DNA from: Rhizophagus irregularis
Lineage: Eukaryota > Glomeromycota > Glomeromycetes > Glomerales > Glomeraceae
Assembly: GCF_026210795.1 (NCBI RefSeq)
Contig: NC_089437.1
Span: 1,550,001-1,614,000 of the forward strand
DNA: 64,000 bases
Direction of reading: 5' to 3'
Shown here: piece after piece, positions 47,981 through 60,756 of the stretch
Layout: the number at the start of each line of letters is the position of its first letter
Numbering within the stretch: position 1 is the stretch's first letter
The notes under the pieces: model-generated
Database searches by the model: none
The model's input: the letters and a program-made list of their open reading frames with translations, nothing else
Told to the model about the DNA's origin: nothing
Program-made: the position numbers and the translations under genes

Positions 47981-49499
47981 TTATTTTTTCGTGATTTGAA
48001 ATACTTCATAATCTTCTATATAAAATTTATCTTCGGTATCCCTTATTCTTTTCTCATAGTTAGTTTGCTTACATATATTAAGGTCAAATAGATCTTCGTT
48101 TCCAAAACCATTATTACATGATAATATAAGATCAGAACCACCAAATGAGGGACCACTATTTTTAAAATAACATAACGCCTTATCTATATTTCTAATGCGA
48201 CTTAAAATTGAATCTTTAATCCCATCTTTGTTCTTAAAAGAAAATATAAAACTACAATAAGATTGACCCCAATTACCATTACAAGATTTCCATATCGTAG
48301 GATTATGTCCACCTAAGATTTCACCAGTTTCCTTTACTTTAATAAATGTAACAGTATTAGGTTTATCATCGCATAATTCATGAAATTTTTTAAGACTAAA
48401 TCCATCACGACTACCTCTTAATAATAATTTGAATTTGTATGGTAAATATAATTCCCTCACATATGAAAATTTACCATTACAATCCACTTTATCAATCCAT
48501 CTTGAAATAGTTGAAGTTATATTCAAATTAACGATATTTGATTCAATAACATCATTTAATTTTAAGTTTCTGGGAAGTGATATATTTCTATCATTTGGCT
48601 CAACATCAGGATCCATATAAGAATCCAATAAATTTTTATAAAGCTGATGGTTTAAAAGTTTTTTGTATGGACTCACTTTGTGCAAAAATTCTTTAGATGA
48701 TAAACTAAAAAATCTAATTAAAGGTATACAATTTTGTAAAGTATTTCCCATCATTTTAAAGATTTCATCTGTCCAAGTATCAGGATCTGAAATTAGAGTT
48801 TGATTTTGGACAAGTCCCCATTTTAACACATGTTCCCATACTTCAATTTCTTTCATTTGCAAATCATCCCTTTTAATAAGCGAAATTAATGATTTTTCGG
48901 GTAACGATGTAAAATCAAGTGATTTAAATATTTTGTCGGGTGATTTAGTTATAAAATCTGTACAAAATTGTTGAAGTTCTGATAAATTATTAGATTGAAA
49001 ACTTGTTCGATATATAAGTTCAAAATGTTGTTCCATCCACTCAGTTTTGTTTTCAATTAAATACTTTTGTAAATAGTCAACTAATTCATGAAGTAGAAGT
49101 TCATCAGCAGCAATCAAAACTTTAAAAATATCTAAAGTGTCTTGTCCATTTAGCGAAAAAATGCCACCATAAAGATATCTATATATTAAGATTATATAAA
49201 GTATTAAAATTTGATATTTTAAATTAATTATGATATGTATTACTTTACCTCAAAATAATTTGAAAGGTTTCCGGCGAAATATTTGATAATTTAATATGAG
49301 CTAAGTCATCATTATTCTTTTTGTTTGAAGTTAAAGTTCTCCGTAAAAATGAAGAACGGTGACATAGGATAATCACATGTGCACGAAATATTTTTATGTT
49401 AGGATCCTTACCAACTTCAATAGTAATATCATAATATTCATTATCCTCTAAAATTTCAATATAGTTATGACTTAATTTTGAAAAAAATTGAATAGACAT
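47981..49499 (-). CDS. BTB-BACK-TLDc protein (copy 3, inverted)
   Basis: Exon 1 is 49499-49249 and exon 2 is 49178-47981 on the minus strand (intron 70 nt, phase 2, donor GTAAAG), 482 aa. Begins MSIQFFSKLSHNYIEILEDNEYYDITIEVG in BTB; BACK has SLIKRDDLQMKEIEVWEHVLKWG; TLDc has LLLRGSRDGFSLKKFHELC and VKETGEILGGHNP, ending FYIEDYEVFQITKK. Intact, with no frame break. It is opposite in orientation to the other copies and between copies 2 and 4, so the cluster has undergone an inversion or inverted duplication. Function inferred as for copy 1. Confidence 0.85.
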
Positions 49500-49557
49500 T
49501 TTTTTTTTAAGTATAATTCAACTTTAACGTTAAAAAGAAAAATAATTTTTTTAACCG

Positions 49558-49567
49558 CATGATCGAC
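49558..49567 (-). promoter_or_regulatory. Conserved GTCGATCATG upstream motif (inverted)
   Basis: The same 10-mer as at 39338, here 59 bp before the ATG of copy 3 and followed on the minus strand by an AACGTTAAAGTTGAA-like segment also seen before copies 2 and 4. Confidence 0.4.
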
Positions 49568-49638
49568 TTTTAAATTTGCAGATGTGTCACAAATAGTACC
49601 TGCATATGGATTTACGGCATGATCTGATTTGCAGTTTT

Positions 49639-49910
49639 TAGGGTCTGTCATTTCACCGGCAATTATCTCGCCGACAGATGTTTCACCGACAGGATCATTT
49701 CACCGACAGTTATTTCACCGATAGTCTAATCCACTTACCCTAACCTAATATAACCTAGTCCTAACCCTAATTTTTTACCTAACCCTAACTTTAATCGTAA
49801 ATTTCTTTGTCGGTGAGATGATTGTCGGCGAAACATTTGTCTCCGAAATGACCCTGTCGGTGAAACGTCTGTCGGTGAAATAATTATCGGTGAAATGAAT
49901 GCAACCCTAA
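49639..49910. mobile_element. Fold-back MITE with TTTCACCGACA repeats
   Basis: Two arms of about 95 bp in inverted orientation (49639-49730 and 49815-49910), each made of four or five copies of TTTCACCGACA-type units, flank a centre rich in CCTAACCCTAA. Ends are TAGGGT and ACCCTA. A non-coding inverted-repeat element; the superfamily is not clear. Confidence 0.75.
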
Positions 49911-50734
49911 TTCACTGTGTACATGGCTTACCTGCATTATCATATTTTATCGGGTAAACGCGAGACTTTATTAAAACTTATATTGCAACAATAGGTAAGA
50001 CCCACATAGACCAGTGAATATATGGCGAATAAATAATTTTCTGGGATATCGACGAAGCTTTTCAATAATAAAATGATCCAAAATAACATATTTCAATATT
50101 TCATGATGTTTGAACTTTGTTAAATACTAATAAAATATGACACAATTATTTTTGCCAGTACTATAAATATCAATTTAAAATTCGTCATATACAAAAAAGT
50201 TTTCAATAAATTAGAATTGAAAAATGTTTCATAGATTATAACAATTAAATATTACATTAAAATAAAAAATACTATAAAAATATGACTATTAAAATATATT
50301 CAAATCAAACATTGAATATTTTAAAGTACTTAACACGACTGACAAGTGTTACAAACCATGATAAAATTCAAAATAAATTAACTCTTTAATTTGATTTAAT
50401 TTGATTCCGTGCGTAAAAAAAAATTATAAATAGGTCAAATAAATTATCATTATTAATATGAATTCTTTTAATTATCCAAGCAATTTCAATTGATTTCATA
50501 TAAGAATTAAGAATTTATAAAACATTTAAATTATTATATTCGTTATTCAAGTATAAAGAGGAAGTAAGATTTAATTACTTCCGAGTTATGTTTTCCTTTA
50601 ATGTGAACTACTGCGCCATGATGACATTTTAAGTCGATCATGCAACGTTTGCAACGTTATAACGTTGAACAACGTTGAACAAAATTTTTAGCCATTTTTT
50701 TATTTTTTTTTTATTTTTCATTGATTACAAAAAA
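49911..50734. other. Intergenic; upstream region of BTB copy 4
   Basis: AT-rich. ACTGCGCCATGATGACATTTT lies at about 50610-50630 and GTCGATCATG at 50633-50642, with three AACGTTGAAC/AACGTTATAAC repeats immediately after. Confidence 0.5.
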
Positions 50735-52269
50735 ATGTCTATTCAATTTTTTCCGAAATTAAGTCAAAATTTTGTTGAATTATTGGATGATGATGAATAT
50801 TATGATATTACAATTGAAGTTGGCGAAGACCCTAACGTAAAAATATTTCGTGCACATACTGGTATTTTATGTTACCGTTCCCCATATTTAAGAAGATATT
50901 TAGCTTCAAATAAGAAGAATAATGATAATGTCTTGGCTCATATTAAGTTGCCAAATATTTCACCGGATACTTTTCAAATTATTTTAAAGTAAGTAGTACA
51001 TGTAATAAATTTTATAAACTATATATTAATACACGCACCATAATCTTATTTTAACGTTTATTTTGTAACAGATATATTTATGGCGGTATTGTTTCTTTGA
51101 ATGAGAATGATACTTCAGATATTTTTAAAATTTTGGTTGCTGCGGATGTGCTTCATCTTAATGAGATGGTTGATTATTTACAAAAGTATTTAATTGAAAA
51201 CAAAACTGAATGGATAGAACAACATTTTGAACTGACTCATCGAATTGGTTTTCAATCTAATAATTTTTCAGAACTTCAAGAATTTTGCGTGGATTTCATG
51301 GCTAAATCACCTGAAAAAATATTTAAATCACTTGATTTTACTTCGTTACCTGAAAAATCTTTGGTTCCACTTATTAAAAGAGATGATTTACAAATGAAAG
51401 AAATTGAAATATGGGAACATGTGTTAAAATGGGGACTTGCACAAAATCAAACTCTCATTTCAGATCCTGATACTTGGACAGATGATGATTTCAAAATGAT
51501 GGAAAATACTTTACAGAATTGTTTACCTTTAATTAGATTTTTTAGTTTATCATCTAAAGAATTTTTACATAAAGTGAGTCCATATAAAAAACTATTAAAT
51601 CATCAAACCTACAAAGATTTATTGAATTCTTATATGGATCCTGATTTTGAACCAGATAACATTAATATTCCACTTCCTAGAAATTTAAAAATTAACGGAA
51701 TTATTGATTCAAATATTGTTAATTTAAATATTGTTTCAATTGTTTCGAGGTGGATTGATAAAGTGGATATTAACAATAAATTAGCACATCTTAGAGAATT
51801 GTATTTGCCGTATAAATTCAATTTATTGCTAAGAGGGAGCCGAGATGGATTTTCTCCTTATAAATTTCATGAATTATGTGATGATAAACCTAATACTGTA
51901 ACTTTTATTAAAGTTAAAGGAACTGAGGAAATTTTAGGTGGATATAATCCTTCGATATGGAAATCTTCTAGTGGTTTGAGTCAATCTTGTAGTTTTATAT
52001 TCTCATTTAAGAACAAAGATAAATTAGACGATTCAATTTTGAGTCATGTAAACAATATGAATAATGTATATTATCACTATGATAGGTTTGGACCCTTATT
52101 TGGATCTTCTGATCTCAAATTATCTGTTACTGTTAAACATAGTGTATCATCAAGTTATAATTCTAATATATGTAAACAAGAATATTACGAGAAAAAGATA
52201 AGAGATACTGAAGATAAATTTATTATAGAAGAGTACGAAGTTTTTCAAATTAATAAGAAATTAATTTGA
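50735..52269 (+). CDS. BTB-BACK-TLDc protein (copy 4)
   Basis: Exons 50735-50988 and 51072-52269 (intron 83 nt, phase 2), 483 aa. The start at MSIQFFPKLSQNF matches copies 2 and 3; the upstream open frame is a Phe-rich leader without an ATG. BTB about residues 15-105, BACK about 125-235 (SLVPLIKRDDLQMKEIEIWEHVLKWG), TLDc about 290-475 (LLLRGSRDGFSPYKFHELC, EEILGGYNPSIWK). Nearly identical to the broken copy 2 over most of its length, so these are recent duplicates about 11 kb apart. The most variable part between them is the last 60 residues of TLDc. Function inferred as for copy 1. Confidence 0.87.
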
Positions 52270-53035
52270 ATAATTTTTATTTTATAATAAAAGTACGATT
52301 ACATCAATTTCTACAAATATTGAACTTTCAATGTTAATTTTGTATACAATTAGTTTTATTTTTCCTTTTTCCTTTTATTTATAAGTACAAATGATAAAAT
52401 CAAGTATTGTAATTTTGATACAAGTCAGGATTATATTTGAATAAAATAACAGCAGCCCGCTGTGTAGATATCGTTTGTCATTTCTATTTGTAACGGCATA
52501 AATGCATAATAAAAAAAAATATTTTTCCCCAGTTAGGATTTAATGAGAATGTAAGATCTTGATGCAAAAATTATATTACACATATTCTCATGAATTAATA
52601 TGTATCATAACGAATTACTTACTTAATTGGAATTACTCAAAAGTTTACAATACTATCATATCATCTGTACGATTATTTTAATCACATGATGTGTTCACTT
52701 TAGAAGATATTAAATTCATGAAAAAAAATGTAGGGAATACCAGTATCTCCTGGCATATCACATAAATCGTATTCAATAATCCTACGTACAATAAACTTTT
52801 TTTATACATACTTTTTACGTGGACGACAAAATTGGATTTTTTTATTTAAACACTGAACTTTCTAGAAAAATAACTTATTTAAACAAATATTTTCATTTAA
52901 AAGTACATTTACACAAACAATTTTTTCCTTAACGCGGAAATTTAGCAATTTTTATACATAGTGTTGGAATTTTGGTTTGGCGATCAGGGTGTGCTGGCTA
53001 TGGGATTGTTTAATTGTTATTGATTTTTTTTTTAG
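52270..53035. other. Intergenic
   Basis: 3' flank of BTB copy 4, with similarity to the 3' flank of copy 2 (TAATTACGG/TACGATTAC region). No gene supported. Confidence 0.4.
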
Positions 53036-53805
53036 ATGGTTGCCTGAAGGTGCTTGTTGTGAAGATGAAGATAGTCCTTTAAAAGAATTATATAATGGAC
53101 AAACTTATTACTTCATTTGAAAGTACTTGAGTAATGATATGCAACTCAAATAGGATTTGAAACAAAAATAATCCGTATTGAAAAAGAAGATGGCGTATAT
53201 GCTCAAAAAAACTTACAAATGTTGTCATGTAGCTTGATCCTCGAGATCGAGTGTCGGCTTGTGTAGAATGGTAATGTAAAAGATAAAACGATATGAAGAT
53301 CACAGATATGGGAATGATAATATGCTTGTTCTAGGGCTTCACTGGGAAGACTTTCGGAAAAATTAACAATTGTGTCTTGCAAAGGCGCTAAAAGTAAAAA
53401 AACCGATGAATTCTCATCACTTAATTAGCCATACATCACAGTTGACAAGTTATTTTGAATAACTTACTTTGCAATAATCACATTGCCGAGAAGTAGTGTG
53501 TTCATGACACCATTCGCTTCGCGGACGCGGAACTTTCGTCAGTAATATTTCTTGCAATTATAGCATCTTTCCACATTACCATTTCCGTGCAATTCGGATA
53601 TCGTGGTAATGGGAATACCACTTCGTATTCTCGATTACAATTTAAACGAATGCGCAGTCAGGGTCACAATATTTTTGCTTGTATGACATATTTTCTCTCT
53701 TTTGGAGAAATGGCGAGTTGCATCAATATTTGTAATTTCTGGTGAGTGCCAGGTCGCAAACAATGATGTAATTGTAATTAACAAATGGTGTAGAGGAAAA
53801 GTCTA
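53036..53805. pseudogene. Mixed decayed coding fragments
   Basis: On the plus strand, 53036-53120 reads RWLPEGACCEDEDSPLKELY after a T-rich AG acceptor. On the minus strand, about 53480-53700 gives Cys-rich pieces spread over frames (YCDPDCAF, NVERCYNCKKYY, EWCHEHTTSRQCDYCK), like zinc-binding motifs of an unrecognised repeated protein. Stops and frame changes are frequent. These are relics only. Confidence 0.3.
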
Positions 53806-53807
53806 TA

Positions 53808-54416
53808 TTAAGAGTTTAATCCAAGGTAAGTTATGGAGGAAGTTTGACTGTTCGAACTTGTGAGGTATATCCATAAAATAGAGTCGTCAAGATTACGACG
53901 CGTATTAGTGAAAGGGTTGGTATATCCATGAATATGATCTAGCGTTAATCGCGACATGTTGGGTGAAGAGTTGTTGTTATCATTTCTTCTTTTCTTTTGG
54001 TCGTTAGTAAAAGTTTTTTTTTGTAACATTGTTTTGTTTTTCCATTCTTTCCATGCTACTGATCTAGTTTTCCACAGTAGTTCGAATATCTTATGATGTA
54101 GGTCGAAAAGAAATTTGAGTAATAAAGATTTAATGCGTTTCTTGTTAATTTTAGCATTTTTGAAGGGTTCCACGATGGACGAAGGAACGAGATTGAGTAA
54201 TAAACAAAATAAACAATGTAAATCTGGGGTATCTTGTAAAATCGTTGGGGATTGTTGGTCCAAATAAATAAAGGTTAAATTGGACAACATTGTAACCAAT
54301 TCATTAGTAACATTGTCGGAGTGTGATAAAATTAAGGATTTGTATAAACGTTCGTATCTTTCAAAAAGAGTAGTCAGAATTTCTATTGTTTTAGGACAGG
54401 TCCATAAGTGTTCGTT
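53808..54416 (-). pseudogene. C-terminal remnant resembling a fungal LINE-type reverse transcriptase
   Basis: Open on the minus strand from NEHLWTCPKTIEILTTLFER (54416) to a stop at 53808. The EHLWTCP motif, followed by Leu-rich helices and then FELLWKTRSVAWKEWKNK, is the kind of tail found behind the reverse transcriptase/RNase H part of repeated retroelement proteins in these genomes (from memory). The catalytic part is absent: the sequence upstream of 54420 is plain AT-rich. So this is a 5'-truncated remnant. Assignment is tentative. Confidence 0.35.
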
Positions 54417-54575
54417 ATTAATAAATTAATTATGTATATAATACATGTAAAAATTGACATACTTTTAGGATCATATGATCAATATGATCAGTATAATCAT
54501 GAGTGAGGAATATAATAAATATTTATATATATAAAATTCAGTAAACTTATAATTCAATCAAACAACATTCTACTT

Positions 54576-55004
54576 TTATTTTATCGCAATTTTTTTTAAT
54601 TTAAGTCTTACAATGTATAAACGAATATCATTATAACAATAAACAGTTTTGATTTTACTACCATCTTTTAATATATCAATCCTTACTAGCGAAAGCTGAA
54701 TCCAACAGGAGATAATAAAATCTAAAATATATAATATATAATAAAATAGGTTAGAAGACTCGAGTACTCTAAGTAAGCTTTGCAGAAATGACAGATTCAA
54801 GCCCCCATGCCTACTATCAACTGACATTAACGAATATCGTGAGTGATCAAACTCGTGCAGAGGTACTGTCACATTGATAATAAGACATGAGACCCACCAC
54901 CAAAAGGACGGGCCCCACATACAGAAGTCTGCGACATAGCTTGAGATATTTTTATTCTCATTAAAGGTAACCAAACTTCTAGAAGAGGAGGATAACCAAA
55001 ACAC
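54576..55004 (-). CDS. Unrecognised 142-aa ORF, doubtful
   Basis: An open frame in a patch with higher GC (54740-55080). The N-terminal half has several Trp and Ser residues and the C-terminal half is hydrophobic. The opposite strand also carries protein-like pieces (AEMTDSSPHAYYQLTLTN), so the patch may be an old coding fragment read on the wrong strand. No family recognised. Confidence 0.2.
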   Translation of the reverse strand: MFWLSSSSRSLVTFNENKNISSYVADFCMWGPSFWWWVSCLIINVTVPLHEFDHSRYSLMSVDSRHGGLNLSFLQSLLRVLESSNLFYYILYILDFIISCWIQLSLVRIDILKDGSKIKTVYCYNDIRLYIVRLKLKKIAIK

Positions 55005-56722
55005 TCTAGGTGCACTTGTCCCTTATACATCCCAGCTTAGCCATTTCCACTTACCAGGATAATACTATTCAGGCTTGGCGTTTTTTTCGGTTTTTAGAAA
55101 AAAAAAAATATGCTGAATAACCGTCCGTAGCTATCCACTTTAACTAGAAGTTGCTTAGGATATGTTATTTTAATAATTTTTATCTCTAAATATAAACTAA
55201 TAGGCAAAAAAATAGCTTGACTAGGAGTAGGAGTAGCCGAAAGCATAAGATATTTATGTTTCTAAATGGAGAGTTAATAAAAAAAGGCTACAAGTTATTA
55301 ATAAATGTTAGAGACTAAGATAAAAAACTATAAGTATTGAAAAAAAAAAATACGTGTAAAAGAAATTTTGTGTAGGAAAAAATGATTTTTTATACTTTTA
55401 TAGAAAATATTTCATGGGAAAATTTATTGTTATGGTCACGGCGCGCACAAAGTATTAAACACAAGCCTATCTATTGATCATAATCACAATTTGAGATTCC
55501 GATGTATGATTTTTATCATTTGATCATTTGATTATTGTTGTACATACAATAGACATCTGGTCGGATAAGGATAAACAAATTTTATATTTATTTCCGATTA
55601 TAATAAACTTTTTGATACAGTAATCATTATTTTTTAACCTATCGTAATAATACCCAGAGATTGCACGATTTAGAACCCGTATAATATTAGATACCCTATA
55701 AAAAAAAGTTGAAATTATTTCTTTATTAATAATATTCTCGTTTAATTTTATTAATTATTTAATAATAGATCTTATTGAGAAGGAATGACGAGTCTTAAAT
55801 TAGTTGATAAGGGATTACGTTATGTACCTTATATTTATAGTGAGTACGTAAATAAGAATTATTTAACAGGAAGTACTAAATACTGAAGATATTATTTATA
55901 TTAGATGCGTTTACTAATAAAGTCATGACAGTATATTTATATTCATTATTTTATTATCAATTGCTTATGATGTAATCATAATTTAGATTACTTTTTTCTA
56001 GGAAAGTGATTTACTTTGAAAAAAATATTAAAATATTTTAATTAAATTTCCTCTTAAAACCTTATCCCTGATTTGTATTCACGTTAAAAAAATATAATAT
56101 TTTTTTTTTGCAATATATAAAAAATTATCACATTATTACATGATCTTTCTGCGGCAGAGATATATAAAAACCTTAAATAAGTGTTATATATCAACGCGCT
56201 ATTTCCGATGTGGAGTACACCTGGAAAAAGTATTAAAGTACAAAATGAAAATTATTTATTATATAAACCAATATTTTAATTGTAAAATAAAAAAAATTTT
56301 TTAACGCATAGTCACTATATTATTTATGTATACTTATTTATATGTACATAATTCATTCTGGAAGCAACAGACGACTGCTAGTTTATAAACAAAATGAATT
56401 TTGTGTTTAATTCCAAAATATGAATCTTTTGTTCAGTACTGTACGTTCGATACTTAGCATGACGACCCACCCTATCGGCCTATCCATATTCCATATACTG
56501 TAGCTTTGCAAAAATCGTGGGATAGCGACTCTAAACTAACTAGCTTATGAAAATTTAAAAGAATTATTTATATCATAGCAATTTTTTTATTAATAAATAA
56601 TTATTCAAGATTTTATTTATCAGAAGGTATAATCATATCTTTCTTTTTAATCAAACTAGTGTTGCGAAGTCGCAGTGACTTGTTGCACTAATATTAATTA
56701 TTAATATTAATTATAAACGATC
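55005..56722. other. Intergenic, no gene supported
   Basis: AT-rich with homopolymer runs. Nothing recognised on either strand. Confidence 0.5.
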
Positions 56723-57235
56723 GATTGTTACAAAAAATAAATAAATAAGTAATTATATTAGTCTATTATTGAGCTTGATACAGCCTAAAAAATATTAAAA
56801 CTTATAAAAAAAAGGTAATAACCGTGACGCCGCAGCATTGATCCAAACCTAAATGGTGAAAGAATGTATTCAAGAAAAAATAACAAAAAAATTCGAAAGA
56901 AAAAGAAAAAAAAGAAAAAAAATTGGGGAAAAAAAAGGATAAAGAAAGAAATTGGTTTAAAGGGAAATTTTCAAAAAAAAGGGAATCCGAAAAAAAATAA
57001 GTACCAAAAAAAAAGAAATAATATAAAAAAAAATCTTTCTTAAAAGACCGAAACAATAAGGTTATTTAAAAAAAAATAATAATAGTTTTTCGGTTTGGGG
57101 AAAAAAACCAAATCTAAACGGGGAAAAATAGAAAAAACAAAAAAAAAATTTCAGTTTGAAAAAAAAAACTGAAAAAGAAAAAAAAAATGAAAATTTTAAA
57201 AAAAAGAAATGAAAAAAGAAATGAAAAAGATGTTC
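56723..57235 (+). repeat. Dispersed purine-rich repeat, copy 3
   Basis: Starts ATTGTTACAAAAAATAAAT and AGTCTATTATTGAG, then GCCGCAGCATTGATCCAAACC...GGTGAAAGAATGTATTC, and continues as GA-rich sequence. The order matches copy 1 at 33001; the right end is truncated or diverged. Confidence 0.7.
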
Positions 57236-59724
57236 TTCTATATAATCTATTTATTATACAGGGACGAATCTCAAAATCAAACATTTCAGCGAGTTGGAAT
57301 CTAGACTAAATAAGGTTCAAGATTGAAACTTAGTGCGAAATTATAATTTTGGTTCGAATGAATATATGAATGAAATATCAACTTGTAAATTACTGTAATT
57401 ATATGTGTGTCACTATCCTCCATATTAAGGTCGTACTTTCACAACAAAGAATCCCCAATTTACAGTATTTTTTTAACAAATCAAATCAAATTATTAATTA
57501 GTAAGATTATAATTATTCCTGTAAACCTACAATATGAAGGAATAAAGCCCGTGAAAGATTGAAAGATGCATATCTTTCTAATTTCTTTATTCTAATTAAA
57601 AATGAAAAGAAATAATAATAAAAGTAAATGGTAATCATTACGCACTTTACTAAATTCTTTATATTTCATATTAATTTCATTTTAATTATGATTATCAATT
57701 ATATCATTTATTTTGTTATTTATTTTACATATCATTTTTCATAGTCAATATATATTAACTGTATATTCTCAAATAAGCTTAAGATTAAAATCGAGTTATA
57801 AGTTAGGTTTTTATTAGAAAAAAATCTGTTACCAGTTTTTATTAACAAAAAAATCTGAATATGATCTCATCAATTATCATAGTTTTTCTCAGAAATTTAA
57901 TGAAAAATTTAATTTTATTACAAACTTAACATGTTTAGGAATGAAAATGTCAAAAAATTACCACGCCAGCATTAGCAAATAACCTTCAATACTTTTAAGG
58001 TGGTGTATCATTTTCAGAATTTTTTTATTTTTTTTTTGTTTGGGGGAAGAATCATGTTGACTATTGGCAAGTGTGTTATTCTCATTTTTTTCTTAGAACT
58101 ACTAAAAAAATATCACGTTTTTTCTTTAATCAACTTGTGAAATTGTAAAATTCATAAATGAACCAATCATAAAGTAAAAATTATTTTAATGGTATTTTTT
58201 AAAAAACTTTATTATTTATATATTAAATATTTTCACATTTTTTCTGGATTTATATCAAAGAGTCAGTATTGTTGAATAACGTAAAGTATTGTTACCGGTA
58301 ATAACGGTAATTAAGAGTTGGATAACTAGCGATATTATATTGTATAAACACTCGATTATCAACAGGATTCTTACTCAATACTACCTATCCTGGTATTCCG
58401 GTATTGTTCGTTAAGAATCGTCAAGATAAACAACTACAAAATACGATAAATAATAATACGCAATGGTTACAATAACAAATGTTATGTGACTGTTAGAAAC
58501 AACGGGTAATATTGACCAACATATAACGATTTTATTAAATAAGTGTAAATTCGGGTTTTTACAACAAAGTGATAAAAAGTGATAGAAAGGAATAGGAAAT
58601 ATATCTTAAAGATATTTTACTATAAGACAATTACGGAAAATAACTATGAGATATTTTCTTTATCAAAGAGTTGGCAGAAGGTATATTTATAGCTAACTAT
58701 CATCTCTTTTTCTGTCATCAAGGTGAAATCTAATCTATAGATATCTATTAATGGGTTATTGATTTCCTATTGTTAAGTTTCATCGTGAGATATCATAATA
58801 TATCAATATGATTATAAGCCACTTTAATAAAGTACAAATGATAATTTTGGACGGTTAATTACTATTGCTAATTTCCCCACAATAACTTCTAATAAAATCT
58901 TATACATATAAACAATACAAATAAAGAAAATAAATAATATAAACAATAATAATATGAATAATATAATAATACTACTTATGTAAATATAATAAAATAAAAT
59001 AAATAAAATCAATATCTTCTATTAGGTTAATCTGGTGTACACAAATCACCGGTTGTATATCGATATAAATCGGCACATAATATCAGAAATCGACATGTAC
59101 ACAAATGTACTGTATTCATATCGGATCGTCATATATCGTCGGAAATCATGTGAGCAAGATTTCGCGTAACAGTATACTAATTCTGATCCAGTGATTATCT
59201 TCTTTATCTTTACTATTAATTAAAAAATTTAGGTTTTTTTGGATTTTCTTAAAACAAAATACATTGTAAGTTTTTTATAACATTACAGAAATCGCAGTTT
59301 TGGAACAATATTAAGCTTCTGAACATTATTAATATTTCTCTGTATTTTCCTAGAGTCGACTTAAAGACAACTTGAGAAACGGAATGCTGGATAGTGAGCA
59401 TTAATAAAAAGTGGACTTCCGTTTAGAGAATATTATTAATATTTTTTTTTATTTGTAGGAAACGGTCTTGTAAACTTTAAGGAATAAAGATTGGGTCTCA
59501 TATTCTTTATCCTGTCAAAAAGGTTAGTAGTTGTTTTAAAATTTGATTTTATCTTTATTTCACTTTCATTTCAGTTTATTAACTTTGTTAGGTTTTTTCA
59601 ATTAGTTTTCTCACAATGTGATTGATCGCGCTAACGGAAAAAAATAAACTTGAAACGAATGTGTGACATAAAGATTTGGATGTTCCAAATCACCCAATTT
59701 CCTGATTACTGTATATAGTAAAAT
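57236..59724. other. Intergenic, no gene supported
   Basis: AT-rich. A TATCG-rich patch (59035-59150, with repeated ATATCGATATA and TCGTC words) is the only local structure noted. Confidence 0.4.
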
Positions 59725-60268
59725 TTGTGTCGCCAATCTATTTCTATTATCATTATTTTCACCATCTCCATTCATATGAGAGAAATAGCAATGGAATATT
59801 TAGTATTCCAAATTACTATTAATCATATTTTTCATTCATTTTTTCAAGTATGTACAAATAAACAAAGTAGTAATAAAGGTTTACTTTTTAAATGGATATA
59901 TAAACAGTAATTTTAATTTTATTTTGCAGTTCAAAAAATAATTGATCAACGAAGGTTAACTTTGTTGAGTAGATTAATTTTGTCAGATTCATCATGGTCG
60001 GCAGATTCATCATGGCCACCAGATACATCATGGCCACTGGATTCATCTTGAATTGAGAAATGAAAGAAAAAAACTTATAAACAAAATAACACTATTTATG
60101 ACACTGACACTATCATTATTAGTTCTGACCATCATTAGTTCATCAGCCTTAATGGGTGTCTGTTTCCTTAATTTTGGACAAGGCATAATACATTCTTCTC
60201 GTTCTTTACTCTTTAATATTCCTCTTTCACCTTGGAATGGATACAGATTGTGGGAATCTTGGTGTTGA
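59725..60268 (+). CDS. Possible small membrane-protein gene, unrecognised
   Basis: Three pieces can be seen. 59725-59910 is open. A clear acceptor TTTTGCAG precedes 59931, after which the frame reads Q.IIDQRRLTLLSRLIL followed by three to four repeats of (D/A)SSWP to a TGA near 60050. Immediately after, in another frame, comes RNERKKLINKITLFMTLTLSLLVLTIISS, a strong transmembrane segment at about 60085-60150, ending at 60268. Whether these belong to one spliced gene is unclear and no start is certain. Confidence 0.25.
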
Positions 60269-60756
60269 ATATTAGTTATATATTGTTGGCCCTATTAATT
60301 ATTTACGCGATATACATAGTAAAGGGAAACGTTTTCTTCTGAAATTCTTGGATTATTTCTGCATGAACAATGGTGTTAATTTTATGGTCACGTTAATCCC
60401 TTATTCAATGACAATATTGTCGTTTACGACATAGTTAATTATTGATGTGACAAAAAAACGATATCCTTACTGCGGTAGTAGATCAAGCTGTTAAAATTTA
60501 TCACATGTTGTAAAACATTCGATGTAACGTTGATCAATGATGATCATGTTCACCTATTTATATCTTTTTTTTTTTTCTTTTTTTTTTAATTGATTAACGA
60601 TAACTTTGAAAAAATGCAATCCATATTATATTAATTTATTAAAGTATTTTCTGTCATCACTCTCGTTTACATTTTTTTTTTCCTGGATTTTACATAATTT
60701 CATTACAAGAAACTACCGACTATTTACGAAAAAAAATTTTTTTTTTTTCAAAATTA
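60269..60756. other. Intergenic
   Basis: AT-rich; includes GATCAATGATGATCATG (about 60532-60548), weakly like the BTB upstream motif. No gene. Confidence 0.3.

Noticed and set aside
49738-49800. Internal telomere repeat
   Set aside because: Only a few irregular CCTAACCCTAA words at the centre of a fold-back element; not a regular telomeric tract.
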